From positions 1 through 64,000 of the forward strand of contig JAGOAZ010000011.1 in assembly GCA_017983675.1 (NCBI GenBank): a DNA stretch of 64,000 bases. Reading direction: 5' to 3'. Shown piece after piece: positions 25,709-35,037 of the stretch; the first letter of the stretch is position 1, and each line of letters starts with the position of its first letter. Below the pieces are notes generated by a model, which worked only from the letters and a program-made list of their open reading frames with translations, was not told the DNA's origin and ran no database searches. A program made the translations under genes and the position numbers. This DNA is from Fluviicola sp. Its GTDB lineage: Bacteria > Bacteroidota > Bacteroidia > Flavobacteriales_D > Crocinitomicaceae.

Positions 25709-26480
25709 CACCTGTGAAAACATGTTTTGCAGGACCTATTAACCAAATATCTTCAATTTTATTTTCTGAAACCCGATTGAAGTTAACAGTTAAGTCTCCT
25801 CCTTGTGTTACAAGTGAAACAATGCTTTGTCCAATCTTGTTCGATTGAATTGCTGATGCTATCGCAGCTGCTGTAACACCAGTTCCGCAAGAAAGCGTTT
25901 CATCTTCCACGCCTCTTTCATAGGTGCGAATTGCTAATTTATTTTCTTCAATAATTTCCACTAAATTGACATTTATACCTTCTTTTTCAAATTCACTTGA
26001 ATAACGAATTGATTTACCAATTTCAATGACTGCTTGATTATTGACTTGTGTACACCATTTAATAAAATGTGGTGAGCCTGTATTCAATGTTATAGTTGCA
26101 TCTGGTCGTAAATTCCAATCTGAAACATCTGACATTTTCAATTCAATCAGTCCATTATTTTTCAGTGCTTGATGTGGCCCATCAATGGCTAAAAAAGAAA
26201 CGGCTGCTTGAGTTACTCCTAATTCATGAGCAAAAGCAACAGCACAACGCGCGCCATTTCCACAAAAGCTTTGCGAACCATCAGCATTGTAATAATCGAC
26301 TTCGAAATCGTAGCCTGTTGAAGTATTGATTTTTATCAAACCATCTGCCCCAATACCGAATTTACGGTCACACAACTGTTGAATTTGGAAAATTGCCAAC
26401 TCATCCCATTGACCATTTAAATTGTCAATCATGATAAAGTCATTTCCAGTTCCTTGGTATTTGCTAAACTTCAATTCCAT
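25695..26480 (-). CDS. dapF: Diaminopimelate epimerase
   Basis: 261 aa. It interconverts LL- and meso-diaminopimelate for lysine and peptidoglycan. Both catalytic cysteines are present: the first in FCGNGARCAVAF (near 73), the second in ETLSCGTGVTAAA (near 205). The N-terminus FSKYQGTGNDFIMIDN is the family start. It fits functionally with mltG downstream (both cell wall). A single CTACAAATGTAA box, resembling the XRE boxes, lies upstream at 26535-26546 without a phased partner. Confidence 0.95.
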   Translation of the reverse strand: MELKFSKYQGTGNDFIMIDNLNGQWDELAIFQIQQLCDRKFGIGADGLIKINTSTGYDFEVDYYNADGSQSFCGNGARCAVAFAHELGVTQAAVSFLAIDGPHQALKNNGLIELKMSDVSDWNLRPDATITLNTGSPHFIKWCTQVNNQAVIEIGKSIRYSSEFEKEGINVNLVEIIEENKLAIRTYERGVEDETLSCGTGVTAAAIASAIQSNKIGQSIVSLVTQGGDLTVNFNRVSENKIEDIWLIGPAKHVFTGVVTL

Positions 26481-26604
26481 CGAAAGTGTTGTTATCAGTA
26501 CGTATTAGCGTTTTATGCTTAACATCTTTTAACACTACAAATGTAACAAGGTTGACAAGATATCTATTATAATTGCGTTAAAATTTAGATCACAAAAAAT
26601 AATT

Positions 26605-28074
26605 ATGAAAAACACATTGAAGTATTTAGGTCTTGGATTTGCAGGTGGGATGATACCATTTGCGTTTGGTTATTTATTATCTACACACAATTACGACTCA
26701 CTTTCAGATGAAGTCATCGATGGAAATCGGCTGAATGCACACAAAACAAGTTATTCTGGTCTACCAATGAATGCAACTAGTTTTGTTGAAGCCTCTGAAA
26801 GTACCATTAATTCAGTTGTTCACGTCACAACAAAAGTTGTTAGAACACAAGTACAACGCGATCCATTTTATGAATTTTTCTATGGTCCAGGGACTGGCAA
26901 CCGTGAATTCAAACAATATGGTAGCGGATCAGGATCAGGTGTCATTGTTTCAAGTGAAGGATATATTGTGACGAACAATCACGTCATAGAAGATGCTGCA
27001 GAAATTGAAGTCATCTTAAATGATAACTCAAAATATACTGCTACTGTGATTGGAACTGACCCTTCAACAGATATTGCTGTATTGAAAATTGACGCTGCTA
27101 ATTTGAAACCAATTTCTTTGGGAAACAGCGATGATTTACACATAGGTGAATGGGTGCTTGCAGTAGGAAATCCGTTTAATTTAACATCAACCGTTACTGC
27201 GGGAATCGTAAGTGCAAAAGCACGTAACATCAATTTATTAGCTGATCGATCAAAAACAACTGCTGTTCCAATCGAATCATTTATTCAAACAGATGCTGCT
27301 GTGAATCCAGGAAATTCAGGAGGAGCTCTTGTCAACACGAAAGGTGAATTGGTTGGTATTAACACTGCTATTGCTTCGCAAACTGGGTCGTATTCGGGAT
27401 ACAGTTTTGCTGTTCCTGTCAATCTTGTAAATAAAGTAATGCGTGACTTAATTGACTTTGGAATTGTACAACGCGGTTTCTTGGGTATTCAAATAGCTGA
27501 CATCAATCAAGAATTGAAAGAGAAACATGGATTATCCTCTACAAAAGGAGTATTTATTTCAGGCGTTACCGAAGACGGAAGTGCTGAAAAAGCAGGGATA
27601 AAGAAAAACTGGATTGTTTTGAAAATCGGAAACAAAGAGGTGAATTCGGTTGCTGAATTACAAGAAGAAATTGGAAAACGTCGTCCTGGTGATAAAGTGA
27701 ACTTAACTTTGAAAAACGCTGACGGTGAGGAAGTTTTAAAAGAAATCGTTTTGCGTTCTGCTGATGGCGATACTGCTTTGAAAAGTAAAACGGAAATTTC
27801 AAAAACAACCGCTTTGGGTGCAACTTTCCGTGAATTAACAAGCAAAGAGAAAAAAGAATTGAATATTCAATTTGGTGTAAAAGTGAAAGCATTGGAACCT
27901 GGAAAATTGAAATCTGCTGGTGTACAAGAAGGAGATGTAATAACAGTTGTCAATCAAAAACCATGTGAATCGGTGGAGCAATTAACACAATTCTTGAATG
28001 CTGCAAAAGGTGGAGTTTACTTGGAATTGGTTTCTTCCAGTGGTAAAAAAGACTACATTGGATTTGGAATTTAA
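26605..28074 (+). CDS. DegP/HtrA-family periplasmic serine protease-chaperone
   Basis: 489 aa. An N-terminal hydrophobic segment (about 5-25) exports or anchors it. The trypsin-like domain has the triad His in VTNNHVIEDA (near 126), Asp in STDIAVLKID (near 156) and Ser in NPGNSGGALV (near 238). Two PDZ domains follow: GFLGIQIADI to about 385, and a degenerate second (VKVKALEPGKLKSAGVQEGDVI) to the end. It degrades or refolds damaged envelope proteins. It is transcribed alone; the 149-base gap after it holds the rpoD promoter. Confidence 0.94.
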   Translation: MKNTLKYLGLGFAGGMIPFAFGYLLSTHNYDSLSDEVIDGNRLNAHKTSYSGLPMNATSFVEASESTINSVVHVTTKVVRTQVQRDPFYEFFYGPGTGNREFKQYGSGSGSGVIVSSEGYIVTNNHVIEDAAEIEVILNDNSKYTATVIGTDPSTDIAVLKIDAANLKPISLGNSDDLHIGEWVLAVGNPFNLTSTVTAGIVSAKARNINLLADRSKTTAVPIESFIQTDAAVNPGNSGGALVNTKGELVGINTAIASQTGSYSGYSFAVPVNLVNKVMRDLIDFGIVQRGFLGIQIADINQELKEKHGLSSTKGVFISGVTEDGSAEKAGIKKNWIVLKIGNKEVNSVAELQEEIGKRRPGDKVNLTLKNADGEEVLKEIVLRSADGDTALKSKTEISKTTALGATFRELTSKEKKELNIQFGVKVKALEPGKLKSAGVQEGDVITVVNQKPCESVEQLTQFLNAAKGGVYLELVSSSGKKDYIGFGI

Positions 28075-28148
28075 TCTTAAGTGTTAAATAATTAATTAAA
28101 GGCATGGTTTTTGAGAATGAAAATTCTCGTAAAATTGTGTGGTTATTA

Positions 28149-28181
28149 TTTGGAAATCACTTGTATTTCGTCGTAACTTTG
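28149..28181 (+). promoter_or_regulatory. rpoD promoter
   Basis: TTTG (28149-28152), 21-nt spacer, TAACTTTG (28174-28181). The leader to the ATG at 28224 would be about 38 nt. Confidence 0.65.
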
Positions 28182-28223
28182 CACCCTGATTTATAAAATC
28201 AACATAAAAACGTAGTTCATTTC

Positions 28224-29090
28224 ATGAGACAACTTAAGATTACAAAATCCATTACCAACAGAGAAAGTCAATCACTTGATAAGTATTTGCAGGATATCGG
28301 TAAAGAAGAGTTAATTACAGCTGAAGAAGAGGTTGAGTTAGCACGAAAAATCAAACAAGGTGATCAACGAGCACTTGAGAAGTTAACGCGTGCGAATCTA
28401 CGTTTTGTGGTATCTGTTGCAAAACAATACCAAAATCAAGGTTTAACACTACCCGATTTAATCAATGAAGGAAACTTAGGATTAATCAAAGCAGCGCAAA
28501 AATTTGATGAAACAAGAGGTTTTAAATTTATTTCTTATGCCGTTTGGTGGATTCGTCAATCAATTTTGCAAGCACTTGCTGAACAGGCACGTATTGTTCG
28601 TTTGCCATTGAATCAAGTTGGTTCATTGAATAAAATCAACAAAGCATTTTCTCGTTTAGAGCAAGAGTTCGAACGTCCACCATCTGCTGAGGAATTAGCT
28701 GAAGCATTGGAAGTTCCAGAAGATAAAATCAAGGAAAGTTTAAATGTTTCTGGTCGTCACGTATCAATGGATGCGCCTCTTTCTTCTTCTGAAGATGGTG
28801 GAACATTGATGGATGTAATGGCAAATGCAGATTCACCAAAAGCTGACCACGCATTAATGGCCGAATCGTTGCAAAAAGAAATAGAACGATCCCTTTCAAC
28901 ATTAACAGATAAAGAACGTGAAATTATTCGTTTGTTCTTCGGAATAGGAATGAATCACGGTTTAACGCTTGAAGAGATTGGCGCTAAGTTCAATTTAACA
29001 CGAGAGCGGGTTCGACAAATAAAAGAAAAAGCAATTCGACGCTTGCGACACACATCGCGCAACAAGTTGCTGAAAGCATATTTAGGATAA
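28224..29090 (+). CDS. rpoD: Primary sigma factor RpoD/SigA
   Basis: 288 aa, the short Bacteroidota form without region 1.1. Region 1.2 starts [27 protein letters not shown]; region 2 has [39 protein letters not shown]; region 3 has [24 protein letters not shown]; region 4 ends with [30 protein letters not shown]. It directs RNA polymerase to the TTG-N19-TAnnTTTG promoters seen across the window. A strong terminator follows at once. Confidence 0.97.
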   Translation: MRQLKITKSITNRESQSLDKYLQDIGKEELITAEEEVELARKIKQGDQRALEKLTRANLRFVVSVAKQYQNQGLTLPDLINEGNLGLIKAAQKFDETRGFKFISYAVWWIRQSILQALAEQARIVRLPLNQVGSLNKINKAFSRLEQEFERPPSAEELAEALEVPEDKIKESLNVSGRHVSMDAPLSSSEDGGTLMDVMANADSPKADHALMAESLQKEIERSLSTLTDKEREIIRLFFGIGMNHGLTLEEIGAKFNLTRERVRQIKEKAIRRLRHTSRNKLLKAYLG

Positions 29091-29091
29091 T

Positions 29092-29126
29092 AAAAAAGGC
29101 TGTTCGATTTTCGGGCAGCCTTTTTT
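29092..29126 (+). terminator. Intrinsic terminator after rpoD
   Basis: AAAAAAGGCTG (29092-29102) pairs with CAGCCTTTTTT (29116-29126) around a 13-nt loop, two bases after the rpoD stop. The flanking A- and T-runs would allow function in both directions. Confidence 0.9.
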
Positions 29127-29179
29127 ACTTAGTGTCTTTTGGACACAAAAAATTAATTACAATAAAAACACAACAACAA

Positions 29180-30631
29180 ATGGAAGCTGCAATGGGCTAC
29201 GAAAAAGAATTGAAATTGCACGTACAAAAAGAACGTGCTGCTGTGAAATTATCCAGTCATATTGGTGAACTACAATACGACAAAGGAATCGAATTGGTAT
29301 TATTCAGAAATCACTTAGTTGATATTACGATTTCTGAAATATTGAACTTACACGAATATGCTAAAAACGTCGTTCACAAACCGATTGACATCGAAACGAC
29401 TTCGAACTTAGCAGCCGAGATTTTGAAAATGGATTTGGCACCAGCTAAAATTGATATTGGTAAATTAGCAAGTGAATGGTTAGCTGAAAAAGATAATTTC
29501 GAATCAAAAGCTGCTTTTTTAAATTCAAAATTGGCTAATTTTTCAAAAGCATCAACTGATAGTATTCACCCACAAGATGTCGTCCTTTATGGTTTTGGAC
29601 GAATCGGTCGTTTGGCTGCTCGTGAATTAATCAAACAAGCTGGAAAAGGTCAACAATTACGTTTACGTGCTATTGTAACAAGAGGTGCTACGGATAAAGA
29701 TATTATCAAACGTGCAGCATTATTACGTTCTGATTCAGTTCATGGTGCTTTCAAAGGTTCTGTCGTAGAAGACTTAGCAAACAAATCGTTAATTATCAAC
29801 GGTCAAATCGTTCGCATGATCGATGCAAGCAATCCAGAAGACATTGATTATACGCAATACGGAATTGACAATGCGTTAATTATCGATAATACAGGTGTAT
29901 TCACAAATCGTGAAGCATTGATGCGTCACAAACAATCAAAAGGAGTTAGCAAAGTATTATTAACAGCTCCAGGAAAAGAAATTCCAAATGTTGTGTATGG
30001 AATTAATCAAGGTGAATTGAATTTAGAAGAAGAAACAATTTTTTCAGCTGCATCTTGTACAACTAATGCCATATCTCCTATTTTAAAAGTAATCAATGAT
30101 GCTTACGGAGTTGTAAAAGGTCATATTGAAACAGTACACGCTTACACAAATGACCAAAACTTATTGGATAACATGCACAAATCATCTCGAAGAGGTCGTT
30201 CTGCTGCAATCAACATGGTTATTACATCAACTGGTGCCGGCGCTGCAGTAACAAAAGTTATTCCAGATTTGAAAGATAAATTAACAGCGAATGCGGTTCG
30301 TGTACCTACTCCAAATGGTTCATTGGCAATCCTTTCATTGGAATTGAAAAATGGAACATCAATAGAAGACATCAATAACGTAGTGCGAAAAGCATCGTTA
30401 GAAGGAGAATTAGTCAACCAAATTTTCTATTCGTACGATCCTGAATTAGTTTCAAGTGATATTATTGGCAATACGTGTTGTTCGGTATATGATTCACATG
30501 CAACTATTGTTTCTCAAGACGGTAAAAACGTTGTGTTATATACATGGTATGACAATGAATTTGGTTATACGAAACAAGTTATCCGACTTGCAAAACACAT
30601 AACTAAAGTTAGAAGAACGATTTACTATTAA
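29180..30631 (+). CDS. Glyceraldehyde-3-phosphate dehydrogenase, long form
   Basis: 483 aa from ATG 29180; a GTG at 29132 would add 16 residues without support. The C-terminal ~340 residues are a full GAPDH: GFGRIGRLAARELI (NAD binding), SAASCTTNAISP with the catalytic Cys near 293, and WYDNEFGYTKQVI at the end. The N-terminal ~135 residues are an all-helical extension (YDKGIELVLFRNHLVDITISEILNLHEYA; LDLAPAK-like MDLAPAKIDIGKLA) absent from classic GAPDH. Long forms occur in Bacteroidota; the extension's role is unknown. It may serve gluconeogenesis or another cofactor preference (inference). Confidence 0.9.
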   Translation: MEAAMGYEKELKLHVQKERAAVKLSSHIGELQYDKGIELVLFRNHLVDITISEILNLHEYAKNVVHKPIDIETTSNLAAEILKMDLAPAKIDIGKLASEWLAEKDNFESKAAFLNSKLANFSKASTDSIHPQDVVLYGFGRIGRLAARELIKQAGKGQQLRLRAIVTRGATDKDIIKRAALLRSDSVHGAFKGSVVEDLANKSLIINGQIVRMIDASNPEDIDYTQYGIDNALIIDNTGVFTNREALMRHKQSKGVSKVLLTAPGKEIPNVVYGINQGELNLEEETIFSAASCTTNAISPILKVINDAYGVVKGHIETVHAYTNDQNLLDNMHKSSRRGRSAAINMVITSTGAGAAVTKVIPDLKDKLTANAVRVPTPNGSLAILSLELKNGTSIEDINNVVRKASLEGELVNQIFYSYDPELVSSDIIGNTCCSVYDSHATIVSQDGKNVVLYTWYDNEFGYTKQVIRLAKHITKVRRTIYY

Positions 30632-30648
30632 TCGCAAAACAACACCCC

Positions 30649-30687
30649 AAAAGGCCCTGGATTATTTTTAGTTCAGGGCTTTTTTTT
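30649..30687 (+). terminator. Intrinsic terminator after the GAPDH gene
   Basis: AAAAGGCCCTG (30649-30659) pairs with CAGGGCTTTT, with one bulged G, and is followed by a run of T up to 30687. Confidence 0.85.
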
Positions 30688-30705
30688 ATAATTTATTATT
30701 TCTTA

Positions 30706-30735
30706 TTGCAACATTGTTTCATTATTGTATATTTG
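30706..30735 (+). promoter_or_regulatory. Promoter of the TonB-dependent receptor gene
   Basis: TTG (30706-30708), 19-nt spacer, TATATTTG (30728-30735): an ideal match. The ATG chosen at 30754 lies 18 nt beyond the -10 box. Confidence 0.75.
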
Positions 30736-30753
30736 CAACTAAATTGCATTAGT

Positions 30754-32994
30754 ATGAAATTCATCTTGTTTACGCTGTTTGGCTTAATTTTTATTCAAAC
30801 AAAAGCTCAGACGCTAAGTGGTGTCGTTAAAAATGAAGAAACAAACCTTGTCATTGAAGGTGCTTTAATTAAACTTCCAGAACTAGGGATTTCAATTACT
30901 ACTAATAAACTGGGGGAATTTGAAATAACAAATAAACTGCCTTCTTCGGTATTCATATTAATTGAACACAAAGGATTTGATCCATATACGAAACAAATCA
31001 ATTTACCACTTTCAACCCCCATTCTACTTTCCTTGACTCCTTGTCACATAGAAATAGATGAAATACACATCGTAAGCTCAAGAGGAGTATTACAAAAAGA
31101 GTCCGTGACCTATATTGAAAACAAAAGGATTGCTGATTTAAATACCATTCAATCATCCAATTTAGGTGAAGCGATATCCAAAATACCCGGAGTTGCTATT
31201 TCATCAACTGGAAATGGAATAAGCAAACCAGTAATCAGAGGATTAAGTGGTACACGAATTATTACCTTACTCAATGGCATTCGGGTTGAAAATCAACAAT
31301 GGGGAAGCGACCATGGAATGGGAATAACTGCTTTGGGTATTGGAAGTGTTGAGTTAATCAAAGGTCCTGCAAGTTTGTTTTATGGCTCTGATGCATTAGG
31401 TGGTGTTTTATATTTTGTTGACGAGACTTATACTTCTAATGGAAATACGCAACTACAAATCGGCTCTTCATTTGAAACAAACAGTAATTTATCACAAGCA
31501 ACAATTGGTCTTAAAACAGCAAAAAACAAAATGCGGTTGAACGTGTTTTCTGGTTATAATTCAGCAGCTGATTTCAAGCTACCAAATTCAAATTACCTTA
31601 TTAATTCACGTTATCAAGATCAACTTGCAAAAATGAGTCTTGGGTATTCAAAAGGGAAATGGGTAAGTAATTTGCGTTATAATTATTTGAACTCTTATGT
31701 TGGAATTCCTGGAGAAACAACTGATTCGATTGTTACACCTACTAGTTTTCAAAGTTCAGAATCTTTTCGGAAAATTCAAATGCCCTATCAACACATAACA
31801 AACCACATAATTTCATTAGAAAATAAATGGATTCTAAAAAAAGGTCGTGAGATTGGAACTGTAATTGGAAATACAACAAATTCACTTAACGAACACGAAG
31901 ACAATGATCAATTAGCTAATTTATCCATGCAATTAAACTCATTTGTGTATTCGTTTAGATACAAACACACGTTCAATGAATTTATAAAAATAACAGCAGG
32001 CTTTCAAGGAATGCTTCAGCACAATCGAAATGCCGAAACAGCTGAGGAAAGGCTGATACCAAATGCAAATACCGTTGATAATGGTTTGTACGCAGTCTTT
32101 GATGGTAAATTTGGAAAATATTTGTTACAAGCAGGCCTTCGAACCGATATTCGTTCAATAAGTACAATCAATGATAGCAGCTCATTTTCGAAGAAATTTA
32201 ATAGCTTCACTTATTCAACTGGTTTATTACGCACCTTTAAAAACGCAAAATTGCGCTTGAATTTTTCAACTGGATTTCGTGCTCCACACACCTCTGAACT
32301 TTTAGCAAATGGCGCACACGAAGGAGCTTTGCGTTATGAAATTGGTGCAACAAGTTTGAAAACTGAAAACGCTTCTCAAATTGATGTCTCCTATGAAATT
32401 GCAAACGAACATCTTTCACTTATTATCAACCCCTTTTTCAATGGATTAACTAATTACATTTATTTAGCACCAATCGATTCAGTGATTGAAAACAGACCCG
32501 TTTTTGTCTACTCACAAACCAATAAAGTTGCGTTATACGGTGGTGAAATTAGTGCACACATTCACCCGCATCAATTGCATGGACTTCATTTAGAAACAAG
32601 TTATTCGTATGTGAGAGGCGAGCTGCATTCGGGAACGTCATTACCATTTATACCTCAATCGCGCCTTATTTCACTTTTAAAATTCCCAATTATTAACACG
32701 CAAAAATGGAAAGGGATCTGTGCAATACAACACGATTTTTATTTTAAACAAGCGCACATATCCACATTCGAAACACCAACAAATGCTTATAATTTAGTAA
32801 ATGCTTCATTTACATTAAAATATGGGAAAGATGAACAAATTACTTTTTCTGGTGGGATAAAAAACATTTTTAATGTTGCATATTTCAACCACCTTTCCTC
32901 ATTAAAAAACATAGGGATTCAACAACCAGGTCGCAATTATTATTTTTCCTTGCTCATTGCATTAAATTATCAAAACAAGGGCAGCAACAACTAA
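30754..32994 (+). CDS. TonB-dependent outer-membrane receptor
   Basis: 746 aa from ATG 30754, which begins the signal peptide (FILFTLFGLIFIQTKAQ); an upstream TTG start would place the ribosome before the promoter. Order: carboxypeptidase-like domain (about 20-100), plug (about 115-225; NLGEAISKIPGVAISS, PVIRGLSGTRIITLLNGIRV, GPASLFYGSDALGGV), and a 22-strand-type barrel to the end. A histidine-rich segment, EISAHIHPHQLHGLHLE, near residue 605 could bind a metal, so a metal or metal-chelate substrate is possible (inference). No SusD partner. Stops interlock with the convergent lipoprotein gene. Confidence 0.9.
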   Translation: MKFILFTLFGLIFIQTKAQTLSGVVKNEETNLVIEGALIKLPELGISITTNKLGEFEITNKLPSSVFILIEHKGFDPYTKQINLPLSTPILLSLTPCHIEIDEIHIVSSRGVLQKESVTYIENKRIADLNTIQSSNLGEAISKIPGVAISSTGNGISKPVIRGLSGTRIITLLNGIRVENQQWGSDHGMGITALGIGSVELIKGPASLFYGSDALGGVLYFVDETYTSNGNTQLQIGSSFETNSNLSQATIGLKTAKNKMRLNVFSGYNSAADFKLPNSNYLINSRYQDQLAKMSLGYSKGKWVSNLRYNYLNSYVGIPGETTDSIVTPTSFQSSESFRKIQMPYQHITNHIISLENKWILKKGREIGTVIGNTTNSLNEHEDNDQLANLSMQLNSFVYSFRYKHTFNEFIKITAGFQGMLQHNRNAETAEERLIPNANTVDNGLYAVFDGKFGKYLLQAGLRTDIRSISTINDSSSFSKKFNSFTYSTGLLRTFKNAKLRLNFSTGFRAPHTSELLANGAHEGALRYEIGATSLKTENASQIDVSYEIANEHLSLIINPFFNGLTNYIYLAPIDSVIENRPVFVYSQTNKVALYGGEISAHIHPHQLHGLHLETSYSYVRGELHSGTSLPFIPQSRLISLLKFPIINTQKWKGICAIQHDFYFKQAHISTFETPTNAYNLVNASFTLKYGKDEQITFSGGIKNIFNVAYFNHLSSLKNIGIQQPGRNYYFSLLIALNYQNKGSNN

Positions 32995-33413
32995 TTTTTT
33001 AAACGTGCATTTTTAAGACATTGGGAAACTTTGTTTTGATAAATCGCTCGTTCTTCAGGTGTTGTGTTGTCAAACGTTGTCAATTCCTTGCATTTAGAAT
33101 CGACAAAATCCCACCGATCAATTAATTTATCCTCCTGTTCAGGAGATAGTTTATTTTTAAATGCTTTATTGATGGAATCGTTTTTGATGATGCATGAACA
33201 AAAATCCCATTGTTCACCGTATTTAATTTCAATTTTTTGCTTGAGTTCTGTTCGCTCGATAAGTTGTGCTTTCTTTTTAGGAGAGCTAATTCGAACTACA
33301 TTTGGTTGATCTTTAGTAACTAATGGTCTTTTAAATGTGTTAGTAGGGTGACTTTCTGACGTACATGCTGTAACGACTAATAAAGTCAACATTAAAGTGT
33401 GTGTTATTTTCAT
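32991..33413 (-). CDS. Hypothetical lipoprotein
   Basis: 140 aa. The signal peptide ends in a lipobox (VVTAC) followed by TSES. The mature part is hydrophilic with three cysteines beyond the lipid anchor (WDFCSCIIKNDSINKAF, VDSKCKEL, VSQCLKN), which may form disulfides. I have no family name for the WDFCxCxxKND pattern. It overlaps the TonB receptor stop by 4 bp in a convergent arrangement. Confidence 0.65.
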   Translation of the reverse strand: MKITHTLMLTLLVVTACTSESHPTNTFKRPLVTKDQPNVVRISSPKKKAQLIERTELKQKIEIKYGEQWDFCSCIIKNDSINKAFKNKLSPEQEDKLIDRWDFVDSKCKELTTFDNTTPEERAIYQNKVSQCLKNARLKN

Positions 33414-33531
33414 TTCAATGGTAAAAGTATTAGTAATTTATAACTTCCTAAAGTAATTTCTTTATTACATGAAAATTACAGCTTGATGAAAAAGCATAAA
33501 TGAGATATGAATGAATATTCAACTAAAACGA

Positions 33532-34179
33532 TTAAAATATCATATTATTCTTATCCAATATTTTTTTGATTTCTACACCCATTGAATCGATAAATTCAGC
33601 TTTCACATTACGCGGTATTCCTTCGTCAATGACCTCACAATGTTTGTAATCGTATTTGCCATTTTTCCATTGGAACAAGCAATTATAATAGATTAATGAA
33701 TTATCGATGTTATCTGGAAAACGAACAACAATATCATTATAGCCTGATTTAGAAGGACGTTGCTCAATCAAATTACCATTGAAACCATTTAATTTCACCA
33801 AAATTCCTTTCTCGCGTTGAAAAATCAATATTCTACGAAGTGGATGACCACCAACTCCAGCTTTTACCAAGAGAATAAATCCGTTTTTCAATGGGATATT
33901 CTTCGCTAAAGGAAAAAATCGGAAAAATTTAGGACTACAAGCTGGATTATCTTCGTCCGTATCGTTGGGAGCATTGACATTACAGATTTTCAACTCTTTC
34001 AATAACGAAGCTTCTGTTGCAGAAGAAAATTGATTCGCGTTAAAATCGGTACTAATCGTATTATCGACTGTTTTCACTGGATTTCTTCCAATTTTTATTT
34101 CCCCATCTGTTTGTTCTTCGCAGGCAATTACTAAAAACAAAAAGGTGCTCAAATAAAATAGTTGTTTCAAATTTTTCAT
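33532..34179 (-). CDS. Hypothetical lipoprotein
   Basis: 215 aa. Signal peptide with lipobox LVIAC followed by EEQTDGE. The rest is beta-rich (FFRFFPLAKNIPLKNGFILLVKAGVGGHPLRRILIFQREKGILVKL), with a DNIDNSLIYYNCLFQWKNGKYDYKHCEVID segment near the C-terminus. Two such cysteines may pair. No family recognised. It lies 6 bases after the HMG-CoA lyase gene, so it is probably the last gene of the pyrD-lyase run. Confidence 0.7.
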   Translation of the reverse strand: MKNLKQLFYLSTFLFLVIACEEQTDGEIKIGRNPVKTVDNTISTDFNANQFSSATEASLLKELKICNVNAPNDTDEDNPACSPKFFRFFPLAKNIPLKNGFILLVKAGVGGHPLRRILIFQREKGILVKLNGFNGNLIEQRPSKSGYNDIVVRFPDNIDNSLIYYNCLFQWKNGKYDYKHCEVIDEGIPRNVKAEFIDSMGVEIKKILDKNNMIF

Positions 34180-34185
34180 ACGAAT

Positions 34186-35037
34186 TTAATAATGAAATAA
34201 TTGCTCAGCGGTTACAAGTGAATGTGAAAATGCCGTTTTATCTAATCCTGTTTCAATAGATTGATCTTGAAACCAATCGATCATTTTTTCTGTTGGCATA
34301 TTACCAGTTAATTTATCAGCGGCCATTGGACATCCTCCAAATCCCTTGATTGCTCCTTCAAAAAAAGTACAACCTCCGTTATAAGCGGCGGCAGTCAGTT
34401 GTTGCGCATGTTCAGGAATGGTATGTAAATGCGCACTGACTTCAATCGAAGGAAATGCAGGCACGATTGTTTTGAAAACAGACTCAACCAATGGAGGTGT
34501 TGCCGCTCCAATTGTGTCGGATAATGAAATACGATGTACGGGAAATAAATTTGTCAAACGCAATGTCCATTCCGCTAACATGTCCGGTGACCAAGAATCG
34601 CCATATGGATTACCGAAGCCCATCGACAAATAAAGTACTAATTGTTTGTTTTGCTTTGCACAAATAGTCGCTATTGATTCAACACGGTGCAAAGATTCTT
34701 CAATTGTAGCATTCGTGTTTCTCTTTTGAAATGTTTCAGAAATGGAGAAAGGATATCCCAAATAAGTTATTTGCTCAAAATCTCCAGCCTGCTCTGCTCC
34801 TCTTTCGTTTGCTACGATTGCTAACAATTTCGTTTTGTTTACAATCAATTGTTCAACAACAGCTGCTGTATCAGCTAATTGTGGAATAGCTTTTGGTGAA
34901 ACAAAACTTCCAAAATCCAAGGTGTCAAAACCACATTTTAATAAGCCATTGAGGTAATTTACTTTTGTTTCAGTAGGAATAAATTCCGTTATACCTTGCA
35001 TAGCATCACGTGGACATTCTGTTATTTGAACTTTCAT
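34186..35037 (-). CDS. Hydroxymethylglutaryl-CoA lyase-like enzyme
   Basis: 283 aa, HMGL/DRE-TIM family. The usual reaction is HMG-CoA to acetyl-CoA and acetoacetate, the last step of leucine breakdown. The barrel starts [19 protein letters not shown], where the usual glycine-rich ECPRDGLQ signature is altered to ECPRDAMQG. Other motifs: [23 protein letters not shown] and the active-site loop [20 protein letters not shown] with its catalytic Cys. Overlaps pyrD by 4 bp. Leucine dehydrogenase and the branched-chain E1 enzyme of the same pathway are elsewhere in the window. Confidence 0.87.
   Translation of the reverse strand: MKVQITECPRDAMQGITEFIPTETKVNYLNGLLKCGFDTLDFGSFVSPKAIPQLADTAAVVEQLIVNKTKLLAIVANERGAEQAGDFEQITYLGYPFSISETFQKRNTNATIEESLHRVESIATICAKQNKQLVLYLSMGFGNPYGDSWSPDMLAEWTLRLTNLFPVHRISLSDTIGAATPPLVESVFKTIVPAFPSIEVSAHLHTIPEHAQQLTAAAYNGGCTFFEGAIKGFGGCPMAADKLTGNMPTEKMIDWFQDQSIETGLDKTAFSHSLVTAEQLFHY

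Noticed and set aside
26535-26546. Single CTACAAATGTAA box upstream of dapF as a further XRE site
   Set aside because: It lacks the 22-24-bp partner found at the other sites, so it may be chance.
28113-28128. GAGAAT-GAAA-ATTCTC inverted repeat after the degP-like gene
   Set aside because: No T-run follows, so it is not a convincing terminator, and it is too short for an operator call.
29133-29147. GTGTC-TTTTG-GACAC inverted repeat between rpoD terminator and GAPDH
   Set aside because: Perfect but short; may be an operator for the GAPDH gene, yet no second copy or promoter relation was found.
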